Source of the DNA: Bacteroidetes bacterium GWF2_33_38
GTDB taxonomy: Bacteria; Bacteroidota; Bacteroidia; Bacteroidales; GWF2-33-38
Reading direction: 5' to 3'
Length of the DNA stretch: 64,000 nt
Assembly: GCA_001769505.1 (NCBI GenBank)
Contig: MEOF01000019.1
Coordinates: 1 to 64,000 of the forward strand
Both the position numbers and the translations under genes were made by a program. Each line of letters starts with the position of its first letter. Position 1 is the stretch's first letter. Of this stretch, positions 1 through 9,924 are shown piece after piece. Under the pieces are notes generated by a model. The model saw only the letters and a list, made by a program, of their open reading frames with translations. It did not search any database and was not told the DNA's origin.

Positions 1-1236
1 ATAACTACCAGCAGTTGAAACAGTTATTGCTTGTGTAGTAGCTCCTGTTGACCAGCTATATCCACTTGCTGCACTTGATGTTAAGGTAACTGAACCTCCT
101 GCACAGAAAGTAGTAGAAGTACCATTTGTAATTGTTGGAGTTGTTGCAACATTTTCAGTAACTGCAGTAGCAGCTGAAGTAGCTGTACAACCATTTCCAT
201 CAGTGATTTGAACGATATAGCTACCGGTTGCCGAAGCAGTAATTGATTGAGTCGTTGCTCCTGTTGACCATACGTATCCACTAGCTGCACTTGATGTTAA
301 AGTAACTGAACCACCATCGCAGAAAGAAGTAGGACCACCAGCTGTAATAGTTGGAGTTGTTGCTACATTTTCAGTAACTGCTGTAGCAGCCGAAGTTGCT
401 GTACAGCCATTTCCATCAGTAATTTGAACTGTATAGTTTCCAGTTGCAGAAGCTGTAATTGACTGAGTTGTAGCTCCTGTTGACCAAGAATATCCACTAG
501 CCGCACTTGATGTTAAAGTAACTGAACCGCCATCACAGAAAGTAGTAGCACCACCTGCTGTGATTGTTGGAGTTGTTGCAGTATTTACTGTAACAACCTT
601 AGCAGCTGAAGTAGCTGTACAACCATTTCCATCCGTAATTTGAACAGTATAACTACCAGCAGTTGAAACAGTTATTGCTTGTGTAGTAGCTCCTGTTGAC
701 CAGCTATATCCACTTGCTGCACTTGATGTTAAGGTAACTGAACCTCCAGCACAGAAAGTAGTAGAACTACCATTTGCGATTGTTGGAGTGGTAGCTACAT
801 TTTCAGTAACTGCAGTAGCAGCTGAAGTAGCTGTACAACCATTTCCATCAGTAATTTGAACAGTATAGTTTCCAGTTGCAGAAGCCGTAATTGATTGAGT
901 TGTAGCTCCTGTTGACCAAGAATATCCACTAGCAGCACTAGAAGTTAAGGTAACTGAACCACCATCGCAGAAAGTAGTTGAACCACCAGCAGTGATTGTT
1001 GGAGTTGTTGCAACGTTTTCTGTAACTGTTGTAGCTGCTGAAGTAGCAGTACAACCGTTTGCATCTGTAATTTGAACCGTATAACTACCCGAAGCCGAAG
1101 CTGTAATTGATTGAGTAGTAGCTCCAGTTGACCAAAGATATCCACTAGCAGCACTAGAAGTTAATGTAACCGAACCACCATCGCAGAAAGTAGTAGCACC
1201 ACCTGCTGTAATAGTAGGCGTAGTTGCTTGATTAAC
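1..1236 (-). repeat. 216-bp tandem repeat array encoding 72-residue Ig-like units
   Basis: The anchor ccatttccatc (variant ccgtttgcatc) recurs at 191, 407, 623, 839 and 1055, exactly 216 bp apart, so about 5.7 units are visible. Each unit encodes FC(D/A)GGSVTLTSSAASGY, then WSTGATTQ, then ITDGNGCTATSAA. The unit at 1 and the unit at 649 are closest: their first 99 bases are identical and about ten differences occur over 216. Adjacent units differ more. The array continues off the left edge. Confidence 0.95.
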
Positions 1237-4200
1237 GGTAATATAATTTGTTACTGTTTTAGTATCAGTACCATCAGCATTGGTTACTTGTAATGTAACA
1301 TCATAAGTTCCAGCAGTTGCATAAGAAACGGTTGGATTTTGAGTCGTACTAGTTGCAGGAGTTCCACCTTCAAATGACCAAGACCAAGATGTTGGTGTGT
1401 TTGTAGATTCATCAGTGAAATTTACAGAACTTCCTTTACAAATACTTACATCATTCGCAGAAAAATCAGCAACTGGAGCAGTACCTCCAACAGTTATATC
1501 TACTGGTGAACTAACTACGCAACTATTTGCATCGGTAGCCGTAACATTGTAAGTTCCTGAACATAAATCTGTAACAGTTTGCGAAATTTGTCCTGTCATT
1601 GTGTTGAACTCAATAGACCAACTATTTAACGTATTTCCTCCATTACCTGTTGCTGCATCTTCTGTTACTCGTAGAGTCCAGTTTCCATTTGGATTTTGTC
1701 CAGTATGGAAATTTGCAAATGTAACAGAAGGTCTGTAGTCTCCAGAAAGTGCAGTTGTAACACCCTCAATAGCAGTAGCTGCAGACATAATAAAACAAAC
1801 ATTGCTGTAGTTATCAACAGTTCCTCCATTGTCCGTAGATAGCTCAACATTCGTTCCTGTTGGAGATAACAAGTACAAGTCAAGATCGCTTGCTCTATCT
1901 TGAGAAATATCTAAACAAACTTTATTTACGCTATAATTTGTACCATCTAAATTTCCTAGCCCACTTACAGCAGCAGTAAAGTTAGTTGTTGCCGATTCGT
2001 TATATGCTCCGGTTGCACCACTAAATGTTTCTGTTCCGGGAACATTTAATATATCCCATTCGTAAGAATATGGTGATGTTCCTGATACATTTGCAGTAGC
2101 ACTACCATCACAAGCACCAACAGAAGTTTCGCTTGTTGTAGTAAACGAAATTGTAGGAGCACTTCCTATTGTAATATAGTCGGTTGAAGATTGAGTGTCA
2201 GAACCACTTGCATTTGAAACAGTAAGGCTAACATTGAATGTTCCTGCCGAAGCATAGGTTACACTTGGATTCTGTGCAGTACTAGTGGCAGGAGTTCCTC
2301 CTTCAAATGTCCAGCTCCATGAAGTTGGTGCAGCAGCAGAAGCATCAATAAAGTTAATTGTATTACCTAAGCAAGATGTTTGAGTATTTGAGTTAAATGC
2401 TGCTATTGGTGCTTGAGCTGGTAAAGCAATACAGAAATTTTCGGTGGCAGTAGCTGTTGTAGGAGCTCCTGTAGCTATTTCTGTACTTGTAGCGTTGTTT
2501 GTGATTGTATAGCTACCATTACCATATGTGCAACACATTCCGTCTCCGTATGAGTCGTATATATTAAATGTATAGCACTGTTCATCTAAACACCAATTTA
2601 CTTGGTCGGTTTCATTTGCAGTTGTATAAGGTCCACCTGAAGATATAACGGTTGAAGTTGCATCTAAAAGTTCCCAAGTTGTTTCGGTAGCATATTGGTC
2701 ACAAACGATATCCAATTGTACATCTTGACAAATAGTTACCTTAATATAAGATACCTTGGTTTCCATATCAGCTCCTGCTGCATTGGTTGCAGTTAAACTT
2801 ACGTTATATAACCCAATCGATGGGTAAGTAACAACTGGACTTGGGTCAGTTGAAGTTGAAGGAGTTCCTCCTGGAAATGACCAACTAATAGAAGCAGCAC
2901 CAATCGCTTGGGTTGCAAATTGAACTGTTTCGCCTGGTGCAATTGTCAATGGACTTCCAACGAAGTCAGCTATCGGCAATTGAGAAGGAACAGTACACAT
3001 AGTTGGGTGAATAGCGTGAGCTAATGTTACTCCATATTTTGTCGGATAATCAGCCCAAGTATTATCGGTTAGCTGAGACCAACCGGTATTTGGTGTTGAT
3101 TCGTTTACAGAATTTGTATAAATTGCTATTGAGTCTCCAGTAGTAGTTGGAAGAACAACACCTAAGTAGAAGTCTCCAGTTACAGGAATAGGAGAGTCAA
3201 AAGTAACAGTTGTTTCTAATCCACCCGCAACATCAGACATTACTGTTGCATACGATATTGCTTTTGAGCCAATGATTGTTCCTGGAACGCCATTATTGTC
3301 GTTCCATACAGCAACAGTTAATGTTGAAGCAGTTCCTGCATCTTCAGCAACACCAAAGCTAATTGTTGCACCTGTAATTTCTTGATAAGGCGAGAAGGCT
3401 GCAGCTGAGAAATATTCTGCTTTTGCTTTATCTCCTGCACCATTATTTCCTGATGCATAACCTGTTGCTAAATATGTTTTTTTAGTATAAGCAAAAGGAT
3501 AATTCAATGTTTCGCAAATTGGTACTGAAGGGTCATTAACAGTAATATAGTCAGTTTTAGTTTCGGTATCAGATCCATTCGCATTTGAAACGGTTAATGA
3601 AACTGCATATGTACCAGCAGTACTATAAGTAATTGCTGGAGGTGTTTGTCCTACGTAAGAACTAGGTGTGCCACCAGTAAATGTCCAATTCCACGAAGTT
3701 GCAGTACTTCCATATGAATCATCGGTAAAAGTAACTGAGTTACCTTCGAAAATTGTAGTAGGAGTTCCTGTAAAGGCTGCAACTGGAGCTAAATTTGGGT
3801 CATAGCACATTACGGGGAAAATAGTATTTTGTAGAGTCATACTCCATGCAGAATAAGTCTCCCAACTTGTACCATATAAACTATAACCAGTATCATCTCC
3901 AGAATCTGCATCATCATTGGTTAGTATTGCCAATGTATCTCCAGAAATTGCATTTGGAACCGAACATCCAATAAAGTATGAACCAGCTGGCAATATTACG
4001 TCAGCATCAAAAACTATGTCAGTATAACCATCTGTATTAAAATCTGTTACGATATCACTTAAAGGCATTGTTTTGGTTGCTATAACATCTCCTGGCATAC
4101 CGCTACCATTATCTCTCCAAATATTGAAAGAAATTGTTGACGAGCTTCCAGTAGCTTGAGCCCAATAGAATCTTCCTCCCGTTACTTTGTTAAATGGATA

Positions 4201-6252
4201 ATATGCAGATGCCGTAAATCCTTCTGCTATTCCTGTACATCCATATTCGTTAGTTCCTCCAACATAACCTCCAGTTGAGGTGTAAGCCGATGGTGTGCAA
4301 CAAAATTGGCTAACCGTATCGCATACTTCTGTTGCATCATCTAAAACTTGAATATAACCATATTTTACATTTGGGTTTGAACCATTTGTATTTGTAGCAA
4401 CTAAAATTACATCATAAGTACCCGGCGTGCTATAAACTATATTCGAAGGATTTTGAACTGAGCTAGTAGCTGGGCTACCGCCATCGAAAGTCCAATCCCA
4501 GCTATCTACAACTCCTGTAGATAAGTCTGAAAAATCAACATTGTCACCTGGAAGGAGCATCCTTGGATATCCAACAAAGTCAGTAGTCGGAGGTAAAGCC
4601 AAATCAGGGAATTTGAATGCAACAATTTGAGTCCCTTTTGTATATGAGGCAGATAATCCGTATTCAGTTGTGAACCAAAAAGTTTCATTATCAGAAGGGT
4701 CGATACTCATTTGTGCATAGTCTCCCCATCTGTCGTAACTAGCTTGTGATGCAGTTCCTGCTTTAACAACAGTTTCGTCAATATCTAAAACACCAGACGC
4801 ACTTGCATACTCTGATGCTGATTGACCTGCGATTCTAATGCCAGGGTATAGAGTAGAACTAGAAATTGAATAACCAATTGCAATCTCATTTTTTTGATTC
4901 ATCGAGATACCTGCCATCCATCGACTATGGGCATCGGGAGCGTATGTTCCACTTTGACGAATAGACCAAGTTCCACCAGTACTTCGTAATTCGTACCAAC
5001 GAACACCAGCATGGTCTGTTGCGTCAACGTCAACAGTATGTGTACACATTATGGTTTGATAACCTCCAAAATTGATGTATTGTGCACGGAACATGAAAAT
5101 TTGAGGTATCGCATCAATTTGTTGAGTTGTTCCTTGTTGAGCAATATTTGCCCAATCGGTTCCAAAATTACTATCAAATGCAGGAACTGCTAATTGTTGT
5201 ACTCTTGTAAATGTTGAGTTTGAAGTAGTTGTCCAATCAACGTCTAATTCATAAATCCATATTTGATCACTACCACCACCAATCGCATCGTCGTTTATGG
5301 TAATAAACATACCTGGCTCACCTGTAGCAGCAAAAGTAATGTCATTATCCAACGGCATTATACAATGAAATCCATCAACGGTTGTTGGTCTCCATGAGTT
5401 ATCAAAACCGACCATTTTGGGACTGGCACCTCCTGTTAGCATAACATCTCGTTGGAAAACATACACGTCGTTTCCGCTGGAATTGTTGGTTGCCATATAA
5501 TAACCGTCTTGCCAAATACCAAATTTCATATAGTCAGGAACATCTGCTACATCGAATGAATAAGAGTACCAAGTCCCTGTAGGATCATTAGTTGTTGAAA
5601 CGGCAATAAGCATGTAGTCGTTTGTACCGCAAAGAGAAAATTCAGAATAAAACCAACGATCTGCAAATTCGTCATAAAGAACAATAGGGTCTCCGTCATT
5701 ACATGTAGAACCCGTAATAGTTCCAAAAACGTCATTCAAATCAGTAGGTCCAGCTAATAAGGCTCCCGTTTTACTATAAATAGAGTAAGTTGTATTTATA
5801 GTTTGCATATAATGATTTGGACCTGCCGCTCCATTACAATCTGGAGGTAATGCAGTTGTACTTGGGCCTCCAAAATTTTGCGAAATAATTGGAGCTACGT
5901 TTAAGGCTCTTTGTGCTTTTTGCCAAACAGGGTCATCTCCTCTAGGTTCAGCAATGTCAGCATAAGGATAAGATCTAGTTTTAAGTCCAACATTTAATCT
6001 TTCTTGATTGAGCTGAGTTTTAATCTTGTTTCTTTCAATTTTCGCAAGTTCTCTTTCTTGCTCAAATTTTTCCCAATCTTTAATTTTAGCATAGGATTTT
6101 AGTGGTTGAGTTTCCCCGAGGAAAACTCCTTCGATTACTTCTGTAGGCTTAACAATTTTTACTGACTCATCAACCTGAGCAAAAGTTGTTTTCCCACAAA
6201 CCATTGCTATTACGAACAGCAATGCACCCAAAAAGGTAATTTGTTTTCTCAT
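1..6252 (-). CDS. Giant secreted PKD / P-domain / Ig-like repeat protein (3' end beyond window)
   Basis: The frame is open from an ATG at 6252 to the left edge (2084 codons, no stop seen), so the C-terminus is missing. Residues 1-25 form a signal peptide ending FAQ. Residues about 60-540 look like an all-beta, propeller-like region. Five PKD domains follow, recognisable by WxWTFxGGTPATS and an S/A-T-x-GTY(D/N)V motif, near residues 560, 860, 1130, 1320 and 1625, alternating with jelly-roll-like blocks. Residues about 1431-1565 match a proprotein-convertase P-domain (LDISQDRASDLDLYLLSPTG). From about residue 1671 a 72-residue Ig-like unit repeats to the edge. T9SS export and surface attachment are inferred from the architecture; the sorting domain would lie outside the window. 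No catalytic domain was recognised. It could be an adhesin. Confidence 0.9.
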   Translation of the reverse strand, partial: MRKQITFLGALLFVIAMVCGKTTFAQVDESVKIVKPTEVIEGVFLGETQPLKSYAKIKDWEKFEQERELAKIERNKIKTQLNQERLNVGLKTRSYPYADIAEPRGDDPVWQKAQRALNVAPIISQNFGGPSTTALPPDCNGAAGPNHYMQTINTTYSIYSKTGALLAGPTDLNDVFGTITGSTCNDGDPIVLYDEFADRWFYSEFSLCGTNDYMLIAVSTTNDPTGTWYSYSFDVADVPDYMKFGIWQDGYYMATNNSSGNDVYVFQRDVMLTGGASPKMVGFDNSWRPTTVDGFHCIMPLDNDITFAATGEPGMFITINDDAIGGGSDQIWIYELDVDWTTTSNSTFTRVQQLAVPAFDSNFGTDWANIAQQGTTQQIDAIPQIFMFRAQYINFGGYQTIMCTHTVDVDATDHAGVRWYELRSTGGTWSIRQSGTYAPDAHSRWMAGISMNQKNEIAIGYSISSSTLYPGIRIAGQSASEYASASGVLDIDETVVKAGTASQASYDRWGDYAQMSIDPSDNETFWFTTEYGLSASYTKGTQIVAFKFPDLALPPTTDFVGYPRMLLPGDNVDFSDLSTGVVDSWDWTFDGGSPATSSVQNPSNIVYSTPGTYDVILVATNTNGSNPNVKYGYIQVLDDATEVCDTVSQFCCTPSAYTSTGGYVGGTNEYGCTGIAEGFTASAYYPFNKVTGGRFYWAQATGSSSTISFNIWRDNGSGMPGDVIATKTMPLSDIVTDFNTDGYTDIVFDADVILPAGSYFIGCSVPNAISGDTLAILTNDDADSGDDTGYSLYGTSWETYSAWSMTLQNTIFPVMCYDPNLAPVAAFTGTPTTIFEGNSVTFTDDSYGSTATSWNWTFTGGTPSSYVGQTPPAITYSTAGTYAVSLTVSNANGSDTETKTDYITVNDPSVPICETLNYPFAYTKKTYLATGYASGNNGAGDKAKAEYFSAAAFSPYQEITGATISFGVAEDAGTASTLTVAVWNDNNGVPGTIIGSKAISYATVMSDVAGGLETTVTFDSPIPVTGDFYLGVVLPTTTGDSIAIYTNSVNESTPNTGWSQLTDNTWADYPTKYGVTLAHAIHPTMCTVPSQLPIADFVGSPLTIAPGETVQFATQAIGAASISWSFPGGTPSTSTDPSPVVTYPSIGLYNVSLTATNAAGADMETKVSYIKVTICQDVQLDIVCDQYATETTWELLDATSTVISSGGPYTTANETDQVNWCLDEQCYTFNIYDSYGDGMCCTYGNGSYTITNNATSTEIATGAPTTATATENFCIALPAQAPIAAFNSNTQTSCLGNTINFIDASAAAPTSWSWTFEGGTPATSTAQNPSVTYASAGTFNVSLTVSNASGSDTQSSTDYITIGSAPTISFTTTSETSVGACDGSATANVSGTSPYSYEWDILNVPGTETFSGATGAYNESATTNFTAAVSGLGNLDGTNYSVNKVCLDISQDRASDLDLYLLSPTGTNVELSTDNGGTVDNYSNVCFIMSAATAIEGVTTALSGDYRPSVTFANFHTGQNPNGNWTLRVTEDAATGNGGNTLNSWSIEFNTMTGQISQTVTDLCSGTYNVTATDANSCVVSSPVDITVGGTAPVADFSANDVSICKGSSVNFTDESTNTPTSWSWSFEGGTPATSTTQNPTVSYATAGTYDVTLQVTNADGTDTKTVTNYITVNQATTPTITAGGATTFCDGGSVTLTSSAASGYLWSTGATTQSITASASGSYTVQITDANGCTATSAATTVTENVATTPTITAGGSTTFCDGGSVTLTSSAASGYSWSTGATTQSITASATGNYTVQITDGNGCTATSAATAVTENVATTPTIANGSSTTFCAGGSVTLTSSAASGYSWSTGATTQAITVSTAGSYTVQITDGNGCTATSAAKVVTVNTATTPTITAGGATTFCDGGSVTLTSSAASGYSWSTGATTQSITASATGNYTVQITDGNGCTATSAATAVTENVATTPTITAGGPTSFCDGGSVTLTSSAASGYVWSTGATTQSITASATGSYIVQITDGNGCTATSAATAVTENVATTPTITNGTSTTFCAGGSVTLTSSAASGYSWSTGATTQAITVSTAGSY

Positions 6253-6581
6253 GTTTTGTTGTTTTAATTTAGATTTGTTTTATATATAGATTATTAACTA
6301 CTCAAAAATCATAAACAAGACGAAGACTTACGAATAATAGTTGCTTTTGTTTCATTTTTTGGTCAACTTTTTTTAAATATTTGCTTAGCATACGCGTAAG
6401 TTTGTCAAAATTAAAAAAATAAAAGATGAAATAAAAATAAAAAAATTGACAAAATGTTGATAAGCTATTATTGTTTTGATAAATAGAATGTTACGTTGTT
6501 AATTTCTGTTGTAGAACAATCTTCGATATTGAGATAAGAAAAAATAAACTAAATTTGAGGTTTAATTACATTAATATAAAT
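6253..6581. other. Divergent intergenic region between giant surface gene and secA
   Basis: A 329-base AT-rich gap between two divergently transcribed genes. It holds the secA promoter candidate near its right end. I found no convincing TAnnTTTG box for the leftward gene, no RNA gene and no ORF with coding character. Confidence 0.6.
6529..6557 (+). promoter_or_regulatory. Candidate Bacteroidota-type promoter of secA
   Basis: A perfect TAnnTTTG -7 box (TAAATTTG) lies at 6550-6557, with a TTG at 6529-6531 as a possible -33 element 18 bases upstream. A start site about six bases downstream would leave a leader of about 19 bases before ATG 6582. The box contains the TTG at 6555 that would otherwise extend the secA frame, which argues against that upstream start. 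Confidence 0.55.
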
Positions 6582-9500
6582 ATGAGTATCATAAATTCAA
6601 TATTATCAAAGTTTTTTGGTGATAAATCCAAACGAGACATTGAAGAAGTAATGCCTATCGTTGAAAAAATTAATGAAGAGTATCGAAAGTTAAAATCTTT
6701 TTCAAATGATGATTTGAGATTCAAAACGCAAGAATTGAAAAAAAGAATTTTTGATTTTACCTTGCCTCTTGAAAATGAAATAAAGCAGTTGAAAGAAAGT
6801 GTAGAGAGTGAAAGTGTTGAAATTGAAGATAGAGAGAAAATCTACGAGAAAATAGATAAACTTGAAAAAGAAGTTTTAGATAAAATAGAAGAAAAATTAG
6901 AAGAAATTCTCCCAGAGGCATTTGCTATTATTAAAGAAACATCTCGCCGTTTTAAAGAAAACAGTTCGCTGGAAGTAACAGCTACAGAGTTTGATAGAAA
7001 CCTTGCTGCATCAAGAAGCAGTATCGAAATTCATGGAGATAAAGCCATCTATTTCAATAAGTGGCTTGCCGGAGGAAATGAAATTACTTGGGACATGGAG
7101 CATTACGATGTGCAATTGATTGGGGGCATTGTATTACATCGTGGAAAAATATCAGAAATGGGAACCGGCGAAGGAAAAACACTAGTAGCAACCTTGCCGG
7201 TTTTCTTAAATGCCCTTGCTGGACGAGGTGTTCATATTGTTACGGTAAACGATTATTTGGCAAAACGTGACTCAGAATGGATGGGAACTTTGTACGAATT
7301 TCATGGCTTGACAGTTGATTGTATTGATAAGCACCAACCACATTCAAATGAAAGAAGGAAAGCTTACAATTCGGACATCACTTTTGGAACAAACAATGAG
7401 TTCGGATTCGATTATTTAAGAGACAACATGTCAATATCTCCCGAGGAACTTGTTCAGCGAAAGCACAATTTTGCAATTGTCGATGAGGTTGACTCTGTTT
7501 TGATTGATGATGCAAGAACGCCACTTATTATATCTGGTCCAATTCCGAAAGGCGACGATCAGTTGTTTGATGAGTATAAACCAAAAGTTGTTCGATTGCA
7601 CAACGCTCAGAAGAATTTAGCTACACAATTACTAGCTGATGCAAAACGCTTGATTGGAACAGAAAAAGAAGCCGAAGGAGGGAAATTAGTACTTCAAGCA
7701 TTTAAGGCTCTTCCCAAAAATAAGGCATTAATAAAGTATTTAAGTGAGCCGGGAATAAAAGCCTTGATGTTGAAAACAGAAAATGTGTATTTAGCTGAAA
7801 ATGCTAAAAGAATGCCCGAAGTAACTGAAGATTTATTTTTTGTAATTGATGAAAAAAATCATTCGGTTGAACTTACTGAAAAAGGGATTGATTTAATTAC
7901 ATCGGATACAGATGACACAAGATTCTTTGTTCTTCCTGATATAGGCTCAGAAATTGCCGAAATGGAAAAAAGTAATTTAGAGGCAAATAAAAAAATCGAA
8001 GCAAAAGATAAACTTTTACAAGAATACGCTGTAAAATCAGAACGAATTCATACTGTCAATCAATTATTGAAAGCCTACGCTCTTTTTGAGATTGATATCG
8101 AATACGTAGTAATCGATAATAAGGTTAAAATTGTTGATGAACAAACTGGACGTATCATGGAAGGTCGTCGTTATTCAGATGGTTTACACCAAGCTATCGA
8201 GGCAAAAGAAAATGTAAAAGTTGAGGCAGCAACCCAAACTTTTGCTACAATTACTCTCCAAAATTTCTTTAGAATGTATCACAAGCTTTCAGGAATGACA
8301 GGAACTGCCGAAACCGAAGCAAAAGAATTTTGGGATATTTATAAATTAGATGTGGTTGTGATCCCAACTAATCGACCAATTGTACGAAAAGATAGAAACG
8401 ATCTTGTATATAGAACCAAACGAGAAAAATACAACGCAGTTATTGAGGAAATTGTTTCATTGGTAAATGCCGACAGACCTGTATTAGTTGGTACAACCTC
8501 GGTTGAAATTTCAGAACTTTTATCTAGAATGTTGAACATTAGGGGAATTAAACACAATGTTCTTAATGCAAAATTACATCAACGTGAAGCTGATATTGTA
8601 GCTGAGGCAGGAAGAGCGAAAACGGTTACCATTGCGACCAATATGGCTGGACGAGGAACCGACATTAAGCTTACGAAAGAAGTTAAGGACGCTGGAGGTT
8701 TGGCAATTATTGGTACCGAAAGACACGAGTCGAGACGTGTTGACCGACAGTTAAGGGGACGAGCAGGGCGTCAAGGAGATCCAGGATCTTCGCAGTTTTT
8801 TGTTTCGTTGGAAGATAATTTGATGCGTTTATTTGGCTCTGATAGAATTGCAAAAATGATGGATCGACTTGGGCTTAAAGAAGGAGAAGTTATCCAGCAT
8901 TCGATGATTTCAAAATCAATTGAAAGAGCTCAGAAAAAAGTTGAGGAAAACAACTTTGGAATCAGAAAACGTTTGTTGGAATATGACGACGTAATGAATT
9001 CGCAACGAGAGGTAATATACAAAAAACGACGTCATGCACTTTATGGCGAACGGATGGATGTTGATATTGCAAATATGCTTTACGATGTTATTGATAGTGT
9101 GGTAGCAGAAAAACACGGAAATTCCGATTATGATGAATTTAATTTTGAGTTAATTCGTTTACTTTCTGTGGAAGCTCCGTTTGATGAAAATGAATATTTA
9201 AAAAGAGATAAAAGCGAATTAGTCGAGGAAATATATAAGGTCGCACTAGAGAGATATAAACGAAAATCTATAAGTATTGCAGAGCAAGCATTGCCTGTTA
9301 TAAAAGATGTTTACGAAAAAAACGGACAGGTTTACGAAAATATTATTGTTCCGTTTAGCGATGGAAAAAGGCAATTTCAAGTGTTGACAAATTTGAAAAA
9401 ATCATATGAATCAAATGCGAAAGAACTTGTTCGTTCATTCGAAAAATCTTCGATGCTTTCGTCTATCGACGATACTTGGAAAGAACATTTGCGAGAGCTA

Positions 9501-9866
9501 GATGATTTAAAACAATCGGTTCAAAATGCGTCTTATGAACAAAAAGACCCATTATTAATTTATAAATTTGAATCATTTGAATTGTTCCAAAAAGCAATTG
9601 ATAAAATTAATAAGGACATTTCGTCAACCTTGATGAAAGGTCATATTCCAATTCGTGACGCCAGTCAGGTAAGAGAAGGACAAGCTCCAAAAACTTTAGA
9701 TCAAAGTAAATACAGAACAGATCGTTCAGGAGGAATTGATTCTCCTAAAAAGCAAGATGAGAAAGTTCAACCTGTACGAGTAGAGAAGAGAGTTGGACGA
9801 AATGATTTATGCCCTTGTGGAAGCGGGAAAAAGTATAAAAATTGTCATGGAGTAGGAGAAGAATAG
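6582..9866 (+). CDS. secA: Preprotein translocase ATPase subunit SecA
   Basis: ATPase motor that drives unfolded preproteins through SecYEG. From ATG 6582 the protein has 1094 residues, longer than the ~900 of E. coli SecA but usual for Bacteroidota, which carry extra segments in the first nucleotide-binding region. Visible motifs are Walker A MGTGEGKT at 193-200, the DEVD box at 301-304, the [13 protein letters not shown] and [20 protein letters not shown] helicase motifs, and a C-terminal SecC zinc site [14 protein letters not shown] (C1077, C1079, C1088, H1089). I chose ATG 6582 ([13 protein letters not shown]) because it matches the family N-terminus and because the alternative TTG 6555 falls inside the likely promoter. 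Monocistronic, followed by a strong terminator. Confidence 0.98.
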   Translation: MSIINSILSKFFGDKSKRDIEEVMPIVEKINEEYRKLKSFSNDDLRFKTQELKKRIFDFTLPLENEIKQLKESVESESVEIEDREKIYEKIDKLEKEVLDKIEEKLEEILPEAFAIIKETSRRFKENSSLEVTATEFDRNLAASRSSIEIHGDKAIYFNKWLAGGNEITWDMEHYDVQLIGGIVLHRGKISEMGTGEGKTLVATLPVFLNALAGRGVHIVTVNDYLAKRDSEWMGTLYEFHGLTVDCIDKHQPHSNERRKAYNSDITFGTNNEFGFDYLRDNMSISPEELVQRKHNFAIVDEVDSVLIDDARTPLIISGPIPKGDDQLFDEYKPKVVRLHNAQKNLATQLLADAKRLIGTEKEAEGGKLVLQAFKALPKNKALIKYLSEPGIKALMLKTENVYLAENAKRMPEVTEDLFFVIDEKNHSVELTEKGIDLITSDTDDTRFFVLPDIGSEIAEMEKSNLEANKKIEAKDKLLQEYAVKSERIHTVNQLLKAYALFEIDIEYVVIDNKVKIVDEQTGRIMEGRRYSDGLHQAIEAKENVKVEAATQTFATITLQNFFRMYHKLSGMTGTAETEAKEFWDIYKLDVVVIPTNRPIVRKDRNDLVYRTKREKYNAVIEEIVSLVNADRPVLVGTTSVEISELLSRMLNIRGIKHNVLNAKLHQREADIVAEAGRAKTVTIATNMAGRGTDIKLTKEVKDAGGLAIIGTERHESRRVDRQLRGRAGRQGDPGSSQFFVSLEDNLMRLFGSDRIAKMMDRLGLKEGEVIQHSMISKSIERAQKKVEENNFGIRKRLLEYDDVMNSQREVIYKKRRHALYGERMDVDIANMLYDVIDSVVAEKHGNSDYDEFNFELIRLLSVEAPFDENEYLKRDKSELVEEIYKVALERYKRKSISIAEQALPVIKDVYEKNGQVYENIIVPFSDGKRQFQVLTNLKKSYESNAKELVRSFEKSSMLSSIDDTWKEHLRELDDLKQSVQNASYEQKDPLLIYKFESFELFQKAIDKINKDISSTLMKGHIPIRDASQVREGQAPKTLDQSKYRTDRSGGIDSPKKQDEKVQPVRVEKRVGRNDLCPCGSGKKYKNCHGVGEE

Positions 9867-9870
9867 AATA

Positions 9871-9896
9871 AAAAAAGCCGATTAATCGGCTTTTTT
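9871..9896. terminator. Bidirectional intrinsic terminator between secA and MCP gene
   Basis: A perfect palindrome: GCCGATTAATCGGC flanked by six A on the left and six T on the right. It works as a stem plus U-tract on both strands and sits between two convergent genes. Confidence 0.9.
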
Positions 9897-9924
9897 TATT
9901 CTGCAAAATAAGATTTATTTCCAA

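Noticed and set aside
1-1236. Regular spacing suggesting a CRISPR array
   Set aside because: The 216-bp period is in frame, codes for a 72-residue Ig-like unit throughout, and has no unique spacers.
6555-6581. Longer secA from TTG 6555
   Set aside because: The TTG is part of a perfect TAnnTTTG promoter box and the extra nine residues do not match SecA N-termini; ATG 6582 does.
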